Below are positions 21,342 to 28,461 of a stretch of DNA of 64,000 nt, piece after piece (within the stretch, counting starts at the first letter, position 1; every line of letters begins with the position of its first letter). The DNA comes from Lachnospiraceae bacterium 3-1. GTDB taxonomy: Bacteria > Bacillota > Clostridia > Lachnospirales > Lachnospiraceae. A program made the translations under genes and the position numbers. The stretch lies in assembly GCA_000403255.2 (NCBI GenBank), contig KE159593.1, forward strand, positions 67,969 to 131,968. The letters are read 5' to 3'. The notes below the pieces were generated by a model. It did no database searches. It saw nothing but the letters and a program-made list of their open reading frames with translations, and was not told where the DNA came from.

Positions 21342-22529
21342 ATGGCTAAAGCTAAATTTGAGAGAACAAAACCGCATTGTAATATCGGAACCATTGGTCA
21401 CGTTGACCATGGCAAGACTACTTTAACAGCAGCAATTACTAAAGTATTATCTGAAAGAGTTGCTGGAAATGAAGCTACTGATTTTGAGAATATCGACAAG
21501 GCTCCAGAAGAAAGAGAAAGAGGTATTACTATCTCTACTGCTCACGTTGAGTATGAGACAGATAACAGACATTATGCACACGTTGACTGCCCAGGCCATG
21601 CTGACTATGTAAAGAACATGATCACTGGCGCTGCACAGATGGACGGAGCTATCCTTGTAGTAGCTGCAACTGATGGTGTTATGGCTCAGACAAAAGAGCA
21701 CATCCTTCTGTCTCGTCAGGTAGGTGTACCTTACATCGTTGTATTCATGAACAAATGTGACATGGTTGATGATGAAGAATTACTTGAATTAGTAGAAATG
21801 GAAATTACTGAGATTCTGGAAGAATATGAATTCACAGATTGCCCAATTATCAAAGGTTCTGCTCTGAAAGCTCTGGAAGATCCAAGCAGCGAATGGGGCG
21901 ACAAGGTTATGGAATTGATGGCAGCAGTTGACGAGCATATTCCAGATCCACAGCGTGCAACAGATCAGCCGTTCTTGATGCCTATCGAGGATATCTTTAC
22001 TATTACAGGTCGTGGAACCGTTGCTACTGGTAGAGTAGAGCGTGGTGTTCTTCATGTAAACGAGGATGTTGAAATCGTTGGTATTAAAGAAGAGACAAAG
22101 AAAACTGTTGTAACTGGTATCGAAATGTTCCGTAAATTATTGGATGAGGCTCAGGCTGGTGACAATATCGGTGCTTTGCTTCGTGGTATCCAGAGAACCG
22201 AAATCGAAAGAGGACAGGTTCTTGCAAAACCAGGTACAGTAACATGCCATACAAAATTTACCGCTCAGGTATACGTTTTGACGAAAGATGAAGGTGGACG
22301 TCATACTCCTTTCTTCAACAACTACAGACCTCAGTTCTATTTCAGAACAACTGACGTAACAGGTGTTTGCAATTTGCCAGAAGGTACAGAAATGTGCATG
22401 CCTGGTGATAACGTAGAAATGTCTATCGAATTGATTCACCCAATCGCTATGGAGCAGGGTCTTACATTCGCTATCCGTGAGGGTGGACGTACTGTAGGAT
22501 CAGGACGTGTTGCTACAATCATCGAGTAA
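21342..22529 (+). CDS. tuf: Translation elongation factor Tu
   Basis: This 395-residue protein has [18 protein letters not shown] and N-K-C-D GTP-binding motifs, and domain 2/3 segments [12 protein letters not shown] and [14 protein letters not shown]-Tu delivers aminoacyl-tRNA to the ribosome. A strong AGGAGG precedes it, and it ends the str operon with a clean terminator. The integrated elements begin directly downstream. Confidence 0.98.
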   Translation: MAKAKFERTKPHCNIGTIGHVDHGKTTLTAAITKVLSERVAGNEATDFENIDKAPEERERGITISTAHVEYETDNRHYAHVDCPGHADYVKNMITGAAQMDGAILVVAATDGVMAQTKEHILLSRQVGVPYIVVFMNKCDMVDDEELLELVEMEITEILEEYEFTDCPIIKGSALKALEDPSSEWGDKVMELMAAVDEHIPDPQRATDQPFLMPIEDIFTITGRGTVATGRVERGVLHVNEDVEIVGIKEETKKTVVTGIEMFRKLLDEAQAGDNIGALLRGIQRTEIERGQVLAKPGTVTCHTKFTAQVYVLTKDEGGRHTPFFNNYRPQFYFRTTDVTGVCNLPEGTEMCMPGDNVEMSIELIHPIAMEQGLTFAIREGGRTVGSGRVATIIE

Positions 22530-22562
22530 TCTTTAGATTAGAGCTAAATAAGTAAAATAAGC

Positions 22563-22601
22563 ACCGCAATCCTTTGAGAAATCAAGGGGTTGCGGTTTTT
22601 T
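22563..22601 (+). terminator. Intrinsic terminator after tuf
   Basis: A 10-bp stem pairs ACCGCAATCC (22563-22572) with GGGTTGCGGT (22587-22596) and runs into T residues. It marks the end of the conserved chromosomal operon. Confidence 0.9.
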
Positions 22602-22702
22602 AATGTCTAAAAATAATAGCGAACAAAAGGAAAAGCCACTTGCCGGAATTTTATTGTGAATGGCTTGTGGCTCTAAAATGGCTCTAAAAATAAATTAAAA
22701 AT

Positions 22703-22845
22703 AGGGAGTCCGCTCGTGACTCCCTTTGCTTAATTACAATAAATCCTTTGGCACACGTCCAAAGAAGAATTGTAATAGTATTTTATGTTGAAGAAGAAAA
22801 ATTATGTATAGATAAAAATAAAGGGAACTCGCTCGTAGTTCCCTT
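22703..22845 (-). terminator. Tandem terminator hairpins for the minus-strand mazF operon
   Basis: Two hairpins lie downstream of the mazF stop on the minus strand: AGGGAGTC/GACTCCCT (22703-22725) and AAGGGAACT/AGTTCCCTT (22821-22845). Each is followed on the minus strand by a T-rich tract. Their stems differ, but the seven-base loop is identical in both (CGCTCGT on plus, ACGAGCG on minus). Confidence 0.6.
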
Positions 22846-22923
22846 GTTTGAAATACTATACTAGCGTTCCACTCGTGAACACTTTTCTTGTATCCTTATA
22901 CTAGCATGAAAATCTAAATTTGT

Positions 22924-23562
22924 CTACATTTCTTTTTGAGATTTTTCTAAAAAATCTGCTAAATTTTGAATATCTGAAAATTGGTAGGTATCAAGCAATT
23001 CTTGGAATTTATCAAGTTGTTGTTGTTTTGAATCCAAATCGGTTTGTAGTAAGGTGCGATTGTTTTTCAGCTTTTCAATGTATTGTAGTTTATCGTCATA
23101 CATATTTTGCAATGTCTGATAATGGTGGTTTATGCCAAGCGATAAAGAAATAGCTTTGTCAACAGCTTTCATTTCATCAGCAGAAAGGTCGGTAATATAA
23201 TCGCTAAGTCTTGCTTTGCTTACGCATGTAATATTTCCCAGAAGAACATTTCCGTCAAGTATGAGTTTGCCGGAGGAATCTTTTTTCTCCGCAATCGGTA
23301 CAACAATAGGAAGTGTAGAGGTGGTATGCGTTATAGGTGCAACCAGTGTATTAGGAGATGTTCTGTTAGCTGAATTATATTGGAGAACCACACAAGGTCG
23401 CTCTTTGCATTCCTCACTGCCAATGCCAACGCCTAAGTTGCAACGGTATACTTGTCCTCTATATACGATACGATTTTTAGCAGAGGTCGCAATAGCGTTT
23501 AGGTATAGTTTGTTTTTGAACCATTCAAGATATTGTTGGGTTTTCGTAAGGTCAATATTCAT
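22924..23562 (-). CDS. MazF/PemK-family toxin with C-terminal coiled coil
   Basis: This 212-residue protein starts at the ATG ending at 23562, after AAAGGAG. The PemK/MazF core (about residues 35-130) reads Y-R-G-Q-V-Y-R-C-N-L-G-V-G-I-G-S-E-E then R-P-C-V-V-L-Q-Y-N-S-A-N and V-A-P-I-T-H. MazF proteins are sequence-specific mRNA endonucleases. Unlike stand-alone MazF (about 110 residues), it carries an extra N-terminal helix and a C-terminal coiled coil of about 80 residues rich in Gln, Leu and Asp. No MazE-like antitoxin is next to it; the XRE gene 51 bp upstream on the same strand may be the co-expressed partner or just the element's repressor. Confidence 0.8.
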   Translation of the reverse strand: MNIDLTKTQQYLEWFKNKLYLNAIATSAKNRIVYRGQVYRCNLGVGIGSEECKERPCVVLQYNSANRTSPNTLVAPITHTTSTLPIVVPIAEKKDSSGKLILDGNVLLGNITCVSKARLSDYITDLSADEMKAVDKAISLSLGINHHYQTLQNMYDDKLQYIEKLKNNRTLLQTDLDSKQQQLDKFQELLDTYQFSDIQNLADFLEKSQKEM

Positions 23563-23613
23563 GCAAATCTCCTTTGTTTTTTGCAAAAAGTATTTGGATT
23601 GAGTGTATATCGA

Positions 23614-24123
23614 TCAGATGTATTCGTCAATCGGCACATTAAATAATTTCAAAGTATCTTCTAGCCACATATCATATTCTTCTTTATCCATTTTACCGGA
23701 AATTAATGCTTGATTTACTTTGTTCCAGTCGGGAATAAAGGTTGCAATCTGTGCATTGGGTATATCTAATGTCAAATGGGCAGTTAGTTGATTATCCTCT
23801 TGTGAATAGGTTGTGTTTCCTTTTATTTGCAATCCCCTACGGTCTAAATCTATCAGAATAGAAAAAAAATCAGCAAAAGTATTTACAGTAGCAGTTTTAT
23901 TTGAAGTAATCTTTATTTCCAGTAAATCATTTAAAGTAATTCCAAGTGTATCACAAAATTTCAGTATTGTTTCGACTGGTGGTTCACTATATCCATTTTC
24001 GTAATTAGAATATGAGGAATTAGTCAAAGAAAGTCTTGAAGACATATCACGTTGGTTAATTCCTGCGTTAGTTCGCGCTTGTTTCATTCGCTTTCCAATC
24101 TCAAAATATTCGCCTAATCTCAT
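23614..24123 (-). CDS. XRE-family transcriptional regulator (element repressor)
   Basis: This 169-residue protein starts at the ATG ending at 24123, directly after AAAGGAGGTTGTGGC. The N-terminal helix-turn-helix (residues about 8-60) reads K-R-M-K-Q-A-R-T-N-A-G-I-N-Q-R-D-M then N-S-S-Y-S-N-Y-E-N-G-Y, and the remaining two thirds are a helical regulatory domain. It is divergent from the excisionase-like gene across a 164-bp spacer with inverted repeats, as expected of a lysogeny/ICE-type repressor that controls int/xis. It may also control the mazF gene downstream. Confidence 0.85.
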   Translation of the reverse strand: MRLGEYFEIGKRMKQARTNAGINQRDMSSRLSLTNSSYSNYENGYSEPPVETILKFCDTLGITLNDLLEIKITSNKTATVNTFADFFSILIDLDRRGLQIKGNTTYSQEDNQLTAHLTLDIPNAQIATFIPDWNKVNQALISGKMDKEEYDMWLEDTLKLFNVPIDEYI

Positions 24124-24146
24124 GCCACAACCTCCTTTTAGAATAA

Positions 24147-24254
24147 TGTAACATATATACATACAAAAATCAATGTATATATTACAAGAAATCTAATAAT
24201 TGATATTGACAAACTAGAAATAATGTAATATATTTGATTTACAAGAAAACTTGT
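24147..24254. promoter_or_regulatory. Divergent operator/promoter region (XRE vs excisionase)
   Basis: An inverted repeat TGTAACATATATACAT (24147-24162) / ATGTATATATTACA (24173-24186) and a palindrome ACAAGAAAACTTGT (24241-24254) flank a promoter, TTGACA (24206-24211) and TATATT (24229-24234) with a 17-bp spacer, which would fire toward the excisionase gene. The motif ACAAGAAA also recurs at 24184 and 24262. These are good candidates for repressor binding sites; binding is inferred. Confidence 0.6.
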
Positions 24255-24287
24255 AATAATACAAGAAATGAAAGAGAGGTAAATTTA

Positions 24288-24485
24288 TTGAAACAAAATC
24301 ACATGATGACAGCGGAAGATGTAGCAAAAGAATTAGGAGTATCTAAAGGTCATGCTTACAAGCTGATAAGGGAACTTAATGGAGAATTGAAAAAGGCTGG
24401 TTATCTTGTGATAGCCGGGAAAGTGCCAAAAGCATTTTGGGAAACAAAGTTTTATGGTTACAATCAGCCGAACCAAACCGCATGA
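24288..24485 (+). CDS. Excisionase-like helix-turn-helix protein
   Basis: This 65-residue protein has an M-T-A-E-D-V-A-K-E-L-G-V-S-K-G-H-A-Y-K-L-I-R-E-L-N helix-turn-helix typical of excisionases and MerR-like Xis proteins of Gram-positive elements, and it immediately precedes the integrase gene. I place the start at TTG 24288, after AGAGAGGT; ATG 24303 is an alternative. It probably bent DNA at the attachment site to favour excision by the neighbouring integrase, which is now broken. Confidence 0.7.
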   Translation: MKQNHMMTAEDVAKELGVSKGHAYKLIRELNGELKKAGYLVIAGKVPKAFWETKFYGYNQPNQTA

Positions 24486-24499
24486 AAGGGGGATAAGGA

Positions 24500-25138
24500 A
24501 TGTCTGCTTCAAGAGATGAAAAGGCCGGGAAATGGACTGCTCAATGCTATTACGAAAACTGGAAAGGGGAGAAGAAGCACAAAAAGAAACGTGGTTTTGC
24601 CACGAAAAAGGAAGCGTTGGAGTGGGAAAGAGAATTTCTGAAAAGTACATCTGCCAATATGGATATGATGTTAGGCACATTTGTTGATGTGTATTTCCGG
24701 GATAAAGCAGGAGAACTAAAGGAACGCACGATAAAAAATAAGCGTTACATGATAGAAGCCCATGTATTACCGTATTTTGAGAATAAGCAAATGAACGAAA
24801 TAAGCCCCTCTGATATTATCCAGTGGCAGAACGCTATCAGAGCAAAAGGGTATTCGTAGACTTATTTACGCATGGTGCAAAATCAGATTACCGCATTATT
24901 TACTCATGCAAGTAACATTTACAATCTCAATAATAACCCATGTAAAAAGGTTAAGAAAATGGGAAAGTCTGACGCTGACAAGTTGAACTTTTGGACGAAA
25001 GACGAATACGATTGTTTCATCAACGGCATTGACCGGGAAAGCAAGTATTATGTAATATTTGAAATTCTCTTTTGGACGGGTTGCAGAGAGGGGGATGCTT
25101 ACGGTAAAATAAGACTAAAGTTAGAACAAATCCAGTAA
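24500..25138 (+). pseudogene. Tyrosine recombinase/integrase, interrupted by a stop codon and truncated
   Basis: The first part (24500-24859) encodes an arm-type DNA-binding domain (K-W-T-A-Q-C-Y-Y-E-N-W-K-G-E-K) and the start of the core-binding domain (M-L-G-T-F-V-D-V-Y-F-R-D-K). A TAG at 24857-24859 then falls in a stretch whose relatives read Y-S-K/x-T-Y-L-R. The same frame continues through T-Y-L-R-M-V-Q-N-Q-I to W-T-G-C-R-E-G-D, which contains the first catalytic Arg. Homology stops at about 25094-25096, and the rest of the catalytic domain (H-x-x-R and the Tyr) is missing. Full-length relatives have about 370-400 residues. The truncation coincides with the beginning of the large ICE. 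Confidence 0.85.
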
Positions 25139-25336
25139 ATACAAGGGTTTGAGCTGATTTAGTCCTTTCTCAAAATTGCAACGAAGCAAGGTATTGATGG
25201 GAGGCAGCGCTGTTTTACCAATCAAATATCTCACAAATGCCCATGCTGCATCAGGATTCCGGCGGGAATAAAAGTCATGTGGTTTTGGAGGTGAAGATTG
25301 TTTTTCTGATGCATAAAAATATAAAAATTATTTAGG

Positions 25337-25404
25337 TAGGACTAAATTAGCTCTTGAAGTGGCAGATGCCACCGACTGCATAGCTGATATAGTCCTATTT
25401 TTAT
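25337..25404 (+). promoter_or_regulatory. Structured leader RNA / terminator at ICE left end
   Basis: A long stem pairs TAGGACTA-A-ATTAGCT (25337-25352) with AGCTGAT-A-TAGTCCTA (25382-25397). It encloses a perfect inner hairpin GTGGCA-GA-TGCCAC (25359-25372) and is followed by TTTTTATT. It lies just upstream of the first ICE gene. It may be a terminator shielding the ICE from outside transcription, or an attenuator. Confidence 0.6.
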
Positions 25405-25429
25405 TGCAAAAAGGAGGATGTGAACGGCT

Positions 25430-25816
25430 ATGACGAAGAAAGAGCTGATTGAGTTCCTAAACGAACTGGTGGAATTAGCCAGTGAGGAAAACAAAACGAA
25501 GGCAGTATCGGTAAAAGAAAAATTTATCAGTGACTTTGAAAAGAGTTACGGATACGAAAAGGAGGTAATCACAGAAATTACAAAGCTGCCGCCACACTAT
25601 ATAGCAGCAATGCCGGATGCGGTGCAGGAAGAAATCAGGCAGAAAGTAATGGCAGCGCTGGCAGAGCATGGCGAATGTACCCCTGAAAATGTTGACCGTG
25701 CCATGAGTTCCAAAATCTACGACTTGGAGGATTTGATTGACATTCGTGAGTATGTCAGGCGGATGGAGACGGAACAGAGAAAGAAAGCGGAGCAGAAAAG
25801 GAGGGGCGGCAGATGA
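25430..25816 (+). CDS. Conserved ICE protein of unknown function
   Basis: This 128-residue, soluble, highly charged helical protein starts at ATG 25430 behind AGGAGG. I see no known motif. The centre (P-P-H-Y-I-A-A-M-P-D-A-V-Q-E-E-I-R) and the basic tail (E-Q-R-K-K-A-E-Q-K-R-R-G-G-R) are the notable features. Its stop codon overlaps the next ATG (ATGA), so it is translationally coupled to a tiny membrane protein. As first gene of the left-end operon before ParM it may be a regulator, but that is a guess. Confidence 0.7.
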   Translation: MTKKELIEFLNELVELASEENKTKAVSVKEKFISDFEKSYGYEKEVITEITKLPPHYIAAMPDAVQEEIRQKVMAALAEHGECTPENVDRAMSSKIYDLEDLIDIREYVRRMETEQRKKAEQKRRGGR

Positions 25817-25950
25817 TAGCGGCAGGAATTATAGCAGCAGTTGTGTTTGTACTTGCACTTTCAAGATCAGCAGGGCTGGCAGACAGAAAGATGGAGGAGA
25901 TTTACATGCTTTCCGCTGTAAGAGAGGCGGGTGGCGTGGATGGGAATTAA
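25813..25950 (+). CDS. Small membrane protein (45 aa)
   Basis: The frame from ATG 25813 to TAA 25948-25950 encodes M-I-A-A-G-I-I-A-A-V-V-F-V-L-A-L-S-R, one transmembrane helix at the extreme N-terminus, followed by a short polar tail. It overlaps the preceding stop by four bases (ATGA) and the following gene by 11 bases, which argues for real translation in a tightly packed operon. Function unknown. Confidence 0.6.
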   Translation: MIAAGIIAAVVFVLALSRSAGLADRKMEEIYMLSAVREAGGVDGN

Positions 25951-26218
25951 CGTAAGGGTGCAGGACGCTCCAAAACAAAGCGGAATTATAGCAGCACAGG
26001 TAAATTTGGAAAAAGACCTAAGAAGCTGTATGCGCTGCAGGTTCTTTTACGGAAATAACAGCCAGTGTCTCGCTAGGAAGTGTGTCAGGGAGGAAAGCAA
26101 GCCTGAAATCACGGAGCAGGACAAGGAAGATATGTGCTTTGGATGTCCGTACAAACAGTCAGAACAGTATTGTTTTCCCTGCATGAGAAAGATTTTAAGG
26201 AGAGATAAAGCAACATGA
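25940..26218 (+). CDS. Cysteine-rich, probable zinc-binding small protein
   Basis: This 92-residue protein contains C-M-R-C, C-L-A-R-K-C, C-F-G-C, then C-F-P-C, giving several CxxC-type pairs that could bind two zinc ions. I chose ATG 25940, which overlaps the previous gene; GTG 25931 is an alternative. The gene overlaps or abuts the ParM-like gene, so it belongs to the same operon. No family is recognised with confidence. Confidence 0.65.
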   Translation: MGINVRVQDAPKQSGIIAAQVNLEKDLRSCMRCRFFYGNNSQCLARKCVREESKPEITEQDKEDMCFGCPYKQSEQYCFPCMRKILRRDKAT

Positions 26219-26241
26219 AAAAGATATGGAGGAAGAACAGA

Positions 26242-27165
26242 ATGGAAAAACATATTGAAGTAATCGGGATTGACCACGGCTGGTCGAACATGAAAACAGC
26301 CACACAGATTTTTACGACAGGGGTAAAGGAGATCACAACGGAACCCGCATTTTATGATGATGTAGTGGAACTGGACGGAAAGTATTACAAGGTGGGCGGG
26401 AAACGTCTTGAGGTCAGGGACACGAAAGTTGAGAATGACAACTTCTATCTGCTTACCCTTGCGGCAGTCGCAAAGGAACTGAACAGACGGGGAATGAGAA
26501 ATGCGGATGTCCTTTTATCGGTAGGACTTCCCCTGACAAGGTTCGGTGCAGAGAAGCAGGACTTCATTGATTACCTGTCAAAGAAGAAAGAAGTCGCTTT
26601 CCGCTTTGAGAAAGAGAAGTACACGGCAAGGATAGCAAGGGTGTCCGTATTCCCACAATGCTATGCGGCAGTTGCAGAGCAGTTGAGGACTTTGCCGGGG
26701 CGTGTGGTAGTGGTGGATATAGGGAGCTGGACCATTGACATCATGCCGATAGAGAACGGCAAGCCGAATGAGGCGGAATGTATCACAAGCCAGCAGGGAC
26801 TTATCCGCTGCATGAGAATAATCAATGAGGAATGTAACAGGCAGATCGGGCAGGAACTTGAGGAAAACGTGATACAGCAGGTCATGGCTACCGGAGAGGC
26901 GGCACTGCCGGATAAGTACATGAACATCGTAAAGGACTGCCTGCGTGATTTTGCACAGAAAGTCTACAATACCCTGAAAGAACACGGTTACAACCTTGAT
27001 GTGATACCGATTGTGTTTGTAGGCGGCGGAGCGGCAGTCATGAGGCTGTTCGGTTCACATGACAGCGGGAATATCCGGTACATTGAGGACATCAAAGCAA
27101 ATGCAAAGGGGTATGAACAGCTTGGCAGGGTTTTCCTTGCAAAGCATCGTGACCAGATAGGATAG
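26242..27165 (+). CDS. parM: ParM/StbA-like actin-fold ATPase
   Basis: The 307-residue protein has the actin-fold signatures in order: phosphate-1 loop G-I-D-H-G-W-S-N-M-K (about residue 10), phosphate-2 loop V-V-V-D-I-G-S-W-T-I-D-I (about residue 155), and the adenosine motif V-F-V-G-G-G-A-A-V-M (about residue 265). ParM forms dynamic filaments that push DNA molecules apart. I chose ATG 26242, 9 nt after GGAGG; ATG 26215, which overlaps the previous stop, would add nine residues. The next gene looks like its DNA-binding adaptor. In an ICE this would stabilise an excised, replicating circle (inference). Confidence 0.85.
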   Translation: MEKHIEVIGIDHGWSNMKTATQIFTTGVKEITTEPAFYDDVVELDGKYYKVGGKRLEVRDTKVENDNFYLLTLAAVAKELNRRGMRNADVLLSVGLPLTRFGAEKQDFIDYLSKKKEVAFRFEKEKYTARIARVSVFPQCYAAVAEQLRTLPGRVVVVDIGSWTIDIMPIENGKPNEAECITSQQGLIRCMRIINEECNRQIGQELEENVIQQVMATGEAALPDKYMNIVKDCLRDFAQKVYNTLKEHGYNLDVIPIVFVGGGAAVMRLFGSHDSGNIRYIEDIKANAKGYEQLGRVFLAKHRDQIG

Positions 27166-27176
27166 GAGTGGGGCAT

Positions 27177-27611
27177 ATGGCAAAGTCGAATATTGTTTTC
27201 CGAAGTTACCGCCTCAATCTTGACAATGAACAGCAGCGCAGGGTAAACAGGGTGCTTGCGGAACTGAATACGGACATTCATAAGTCTGTAAACCAGTTCA
27301 TAACGGATGCCATAGACTTCTATGCAAACAGCTTTGGGGAAGAAAACCTGTTGAGGGAGACAGGAGGACAGAAGAAAGAGGAATACATTTCAAGGAGTGA
27401 CCTGGATGGTATCCGTGAAGAACTAAAGAATGATGTTAAGAATGAAATTATCATGCTGCTCGGCGCTGCCCTCGGAGGCGGGGCGGCAAGGGTGGCGGAG
27501 GGCGGCATGGGAAGGATGGTCATGGAAACCGTGGTAAAGGAAACAGCAGCCAGTATTACAGAGGAACCCGAAGATCCAACCATGATGGAGCTGGTTGACA
27601 ACTGGGGATAG
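27177..27611 (+). CDS. Probable ParR-like DNA-binding adaptor
   Basis: This 144-residue protein follows parM by 11 bp. The N-terminus (F-R-S-Y-R-L-N-L-D-N-E-Q-Q-R-R-V-N-R, then H-K-S-V-N-Q-F-I-T-D-A-I-D-F-Y) has the strand-helix-helix spacing of ribbon-helix-helix proteins, and the C-terminal part is acidic, as in ParR where it contacts ParM filaments. A Gly/Ala-rich linker (A-A-L-G-G-G-A-A-R-V-A-E-G-G-M-G) lies between. ATG 27177 is chosen over GTG 27168 because a GGAG site precedes it. The ParR assignment rests on position and fold pattern. A decayed second copy is found near 29300. Confidence 0.6.
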   Translation: MAKSNIVFRSYRLNLDNEQQRRVNRVLAELNTDIHKSVNQFITDAIDFYANSFGEENLLRETGGQKKEEYISRSDLDGIREELKNDVKNEIIMLLGAALGGGAARVAEGGMGRMVMETVVKETAASITEEPEDPTMMELVDNWG

Positions 27612-27623
27612 GAGGAATGTTTT

Positions 27624-27806
27624 ATGGCAGGAATGGTTTTAAGAAAGACCGGGGTGGTACTGCTTACCATATTGAAGTGGATATTACAGGCGGCGCTTGT
27701 GGCATTGAAACTGGTGCTTGGGATAGCAAAGCTGTTCCTGCTGCTGCTTTCCCTTGTTATGAGGATTGTGCTGACCATGATAGGCGTTTCGGTTGGCAGA
27801 CGATGA
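27624..27806 (+). CDS. Small hydrophobic membrane protein (60 aa), copy 1
   Basis: ATG 27624 follows AGGAGG. The product is almost entirely hydrophobic, with two closely spaced helices (V-V-L-L-T-I-L-K-W-I-L-Q-A and L-F-L-L-L-L-S-L-V-M-R-I-V-L) and a basic R-R end. A second copy at 29520-29702 is about 80 percent identical over the same length, and both follow a ParR-like sequence. Selection for the hydrophobic frame in both copies supports it over the overlapping alternative frame. Function unknown. Confidence 0.7.
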   Translation: MAGMVLRKTGVVLLTILKWILQAALVALKLVLGIAKLFLLLLSLVMRIVLTMIGVSVGRR

Positions 27807-27817
27807 AAGGAGTAAAA

Positions 27818-28321
27818 ATGGATAAGAAAACTTTTGAAGAATCTTTAATCAGGCTGTGCCCTGAAAGCGGCAGGGAAGCCGTGAAACACTGGTTTTCCTT
27901 TGCGGAGGAATGTATTGAAATGGGGCAGTCCCCCGATTTTGCACTGGTATCTGACAAAGATGCTGCCATAGGAAAATGGCTGGATGCGATTTACAAGGGG
28001 ATTTGCAGGGTAAGACAGGAATATGGGGAGAAGCCTGCGGAACTGATCTGCGGACTGGCTGTTAAACACTGCCTTTATCCGTGGGAAATGATGGAAGCTG
28101 CAAAATTCCTGAAAAATGGCGGGGATATTGATGGTGTGGTTTTACAGAGTGTGGAGGGGCTGCTGGATGAATGTGATGCCGGGAGGGAAGCCCCTGTCCC
28201 CGAAAAAAGGGCGGGGACGGAAAAGGAGGTGGGAGACATGTGGATGCTGAAATTTTACAAGGCATATGCAAAGAACAAGAGACTGAAAAGAATGCTTGCA
28301 TACCGGAGCAGGATGCAGTAG
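27818..28321 (+). CDS. Conserved ICE protein of unknown function
   Basis: This 167-residue protein starts at ATG 27818 with AAAGGAG 5 nt upstream. A longer in-frame extension from 27617 only reads through the hydrophobic gene in another frame and is rejected. The protein is globular and mostly helical, with C-P-E-S-G-R-E-A-V-K-H-W-F near the start and a strongly basic C-terminal tail (K-N-K-R-L-K-R-M-L-A-Y-R-S-R). No known motif. It contains the GGGGCAGTCCCC sequence at 27922-27933 that recurs elsewhere in the ICE. Confidence 0.7.
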   Translation: MDKKTFEESLIRLCPESGREAVKHWFSFAEECIEMGQSPDFALVSDKDAAIGKWLDAIYKGICRVRQEYGEKPAELICGLAVKHCLYPWEMMEAAKFLKNGGDIDGVVLQSVEGLLDECDAGREAPVPEKRAGTEKEVGDMWMLKFYKAYAKNKRLKRMLAYRSRMQ

Positions 28322-28338
28322 CTTCATAGGAGGAAACG

Positions 28339-28395
28339 ATGCACAGAATACGGGACAGACCTGAACAGATATGTGTCCCGTGTAAACTCCCATAA
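28339..28395 (+). CDS. Possible 18-residue leader peptide
   Basis: ATG 28339 stands 5 nt after a perfect AGGAGG (28328-28333), and the frame closes after 18 codons. It overlaps a hairpin ACGGGACA (28350-28357) / TGTCCCGT (28374-28381), and a second inverted repeat, CCATAAGGG (about 28390) / CCCTTATGG (about 28433), follows before the lipoprotein gene. Strong ribosome binding plus overlapping hairpins is how translational attenuation leaders look. It may equally be a chance frame. Confidence 0.35.
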   Translation: MHRIRDRPEQICVPCKLP

Positions 28396-28461
28396 GGGAC
28401 AGGACAGCGGTACACGGACACAGCCTTCCTTCCCCTTATGGGGAAAGGAAAGGTGATTCAT

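Larger units (their letters stand above)
22602..25095. mobile_element. Remnant of an older integrated element (MazF, XRE, Xis-like, broken integrase)
   Basis: Between the tuf terminator and the large ICE lies a typical integration module: a repressor divergent from an excisionase-like gene and a tyrosine integrase, plus a toxin gene. The integrase is disrupted twice, so the module is probably immobile by itself. The first 320 bp (22602-22920) contain no gene; they hold an 11-bp tandem repeat (TGGCTCTAAAA at 22668 and 22679) and several hairpins. Its left edge is not defined by any repeat I can prove. Confidence 0.6.

Noticed and set aside
22703-22880. Short CRISPR-like array
   Set aside because: The repeats are hairpin loops with different stems and irregular spacing; there are no spacers and no cas genes.
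27617-27817. N-terminal extension of the gene at 27818
   Set aside because: It only re-reads the hydrophobic gene in another frame; AAAGGAG before ATG 27818 fixes the start.
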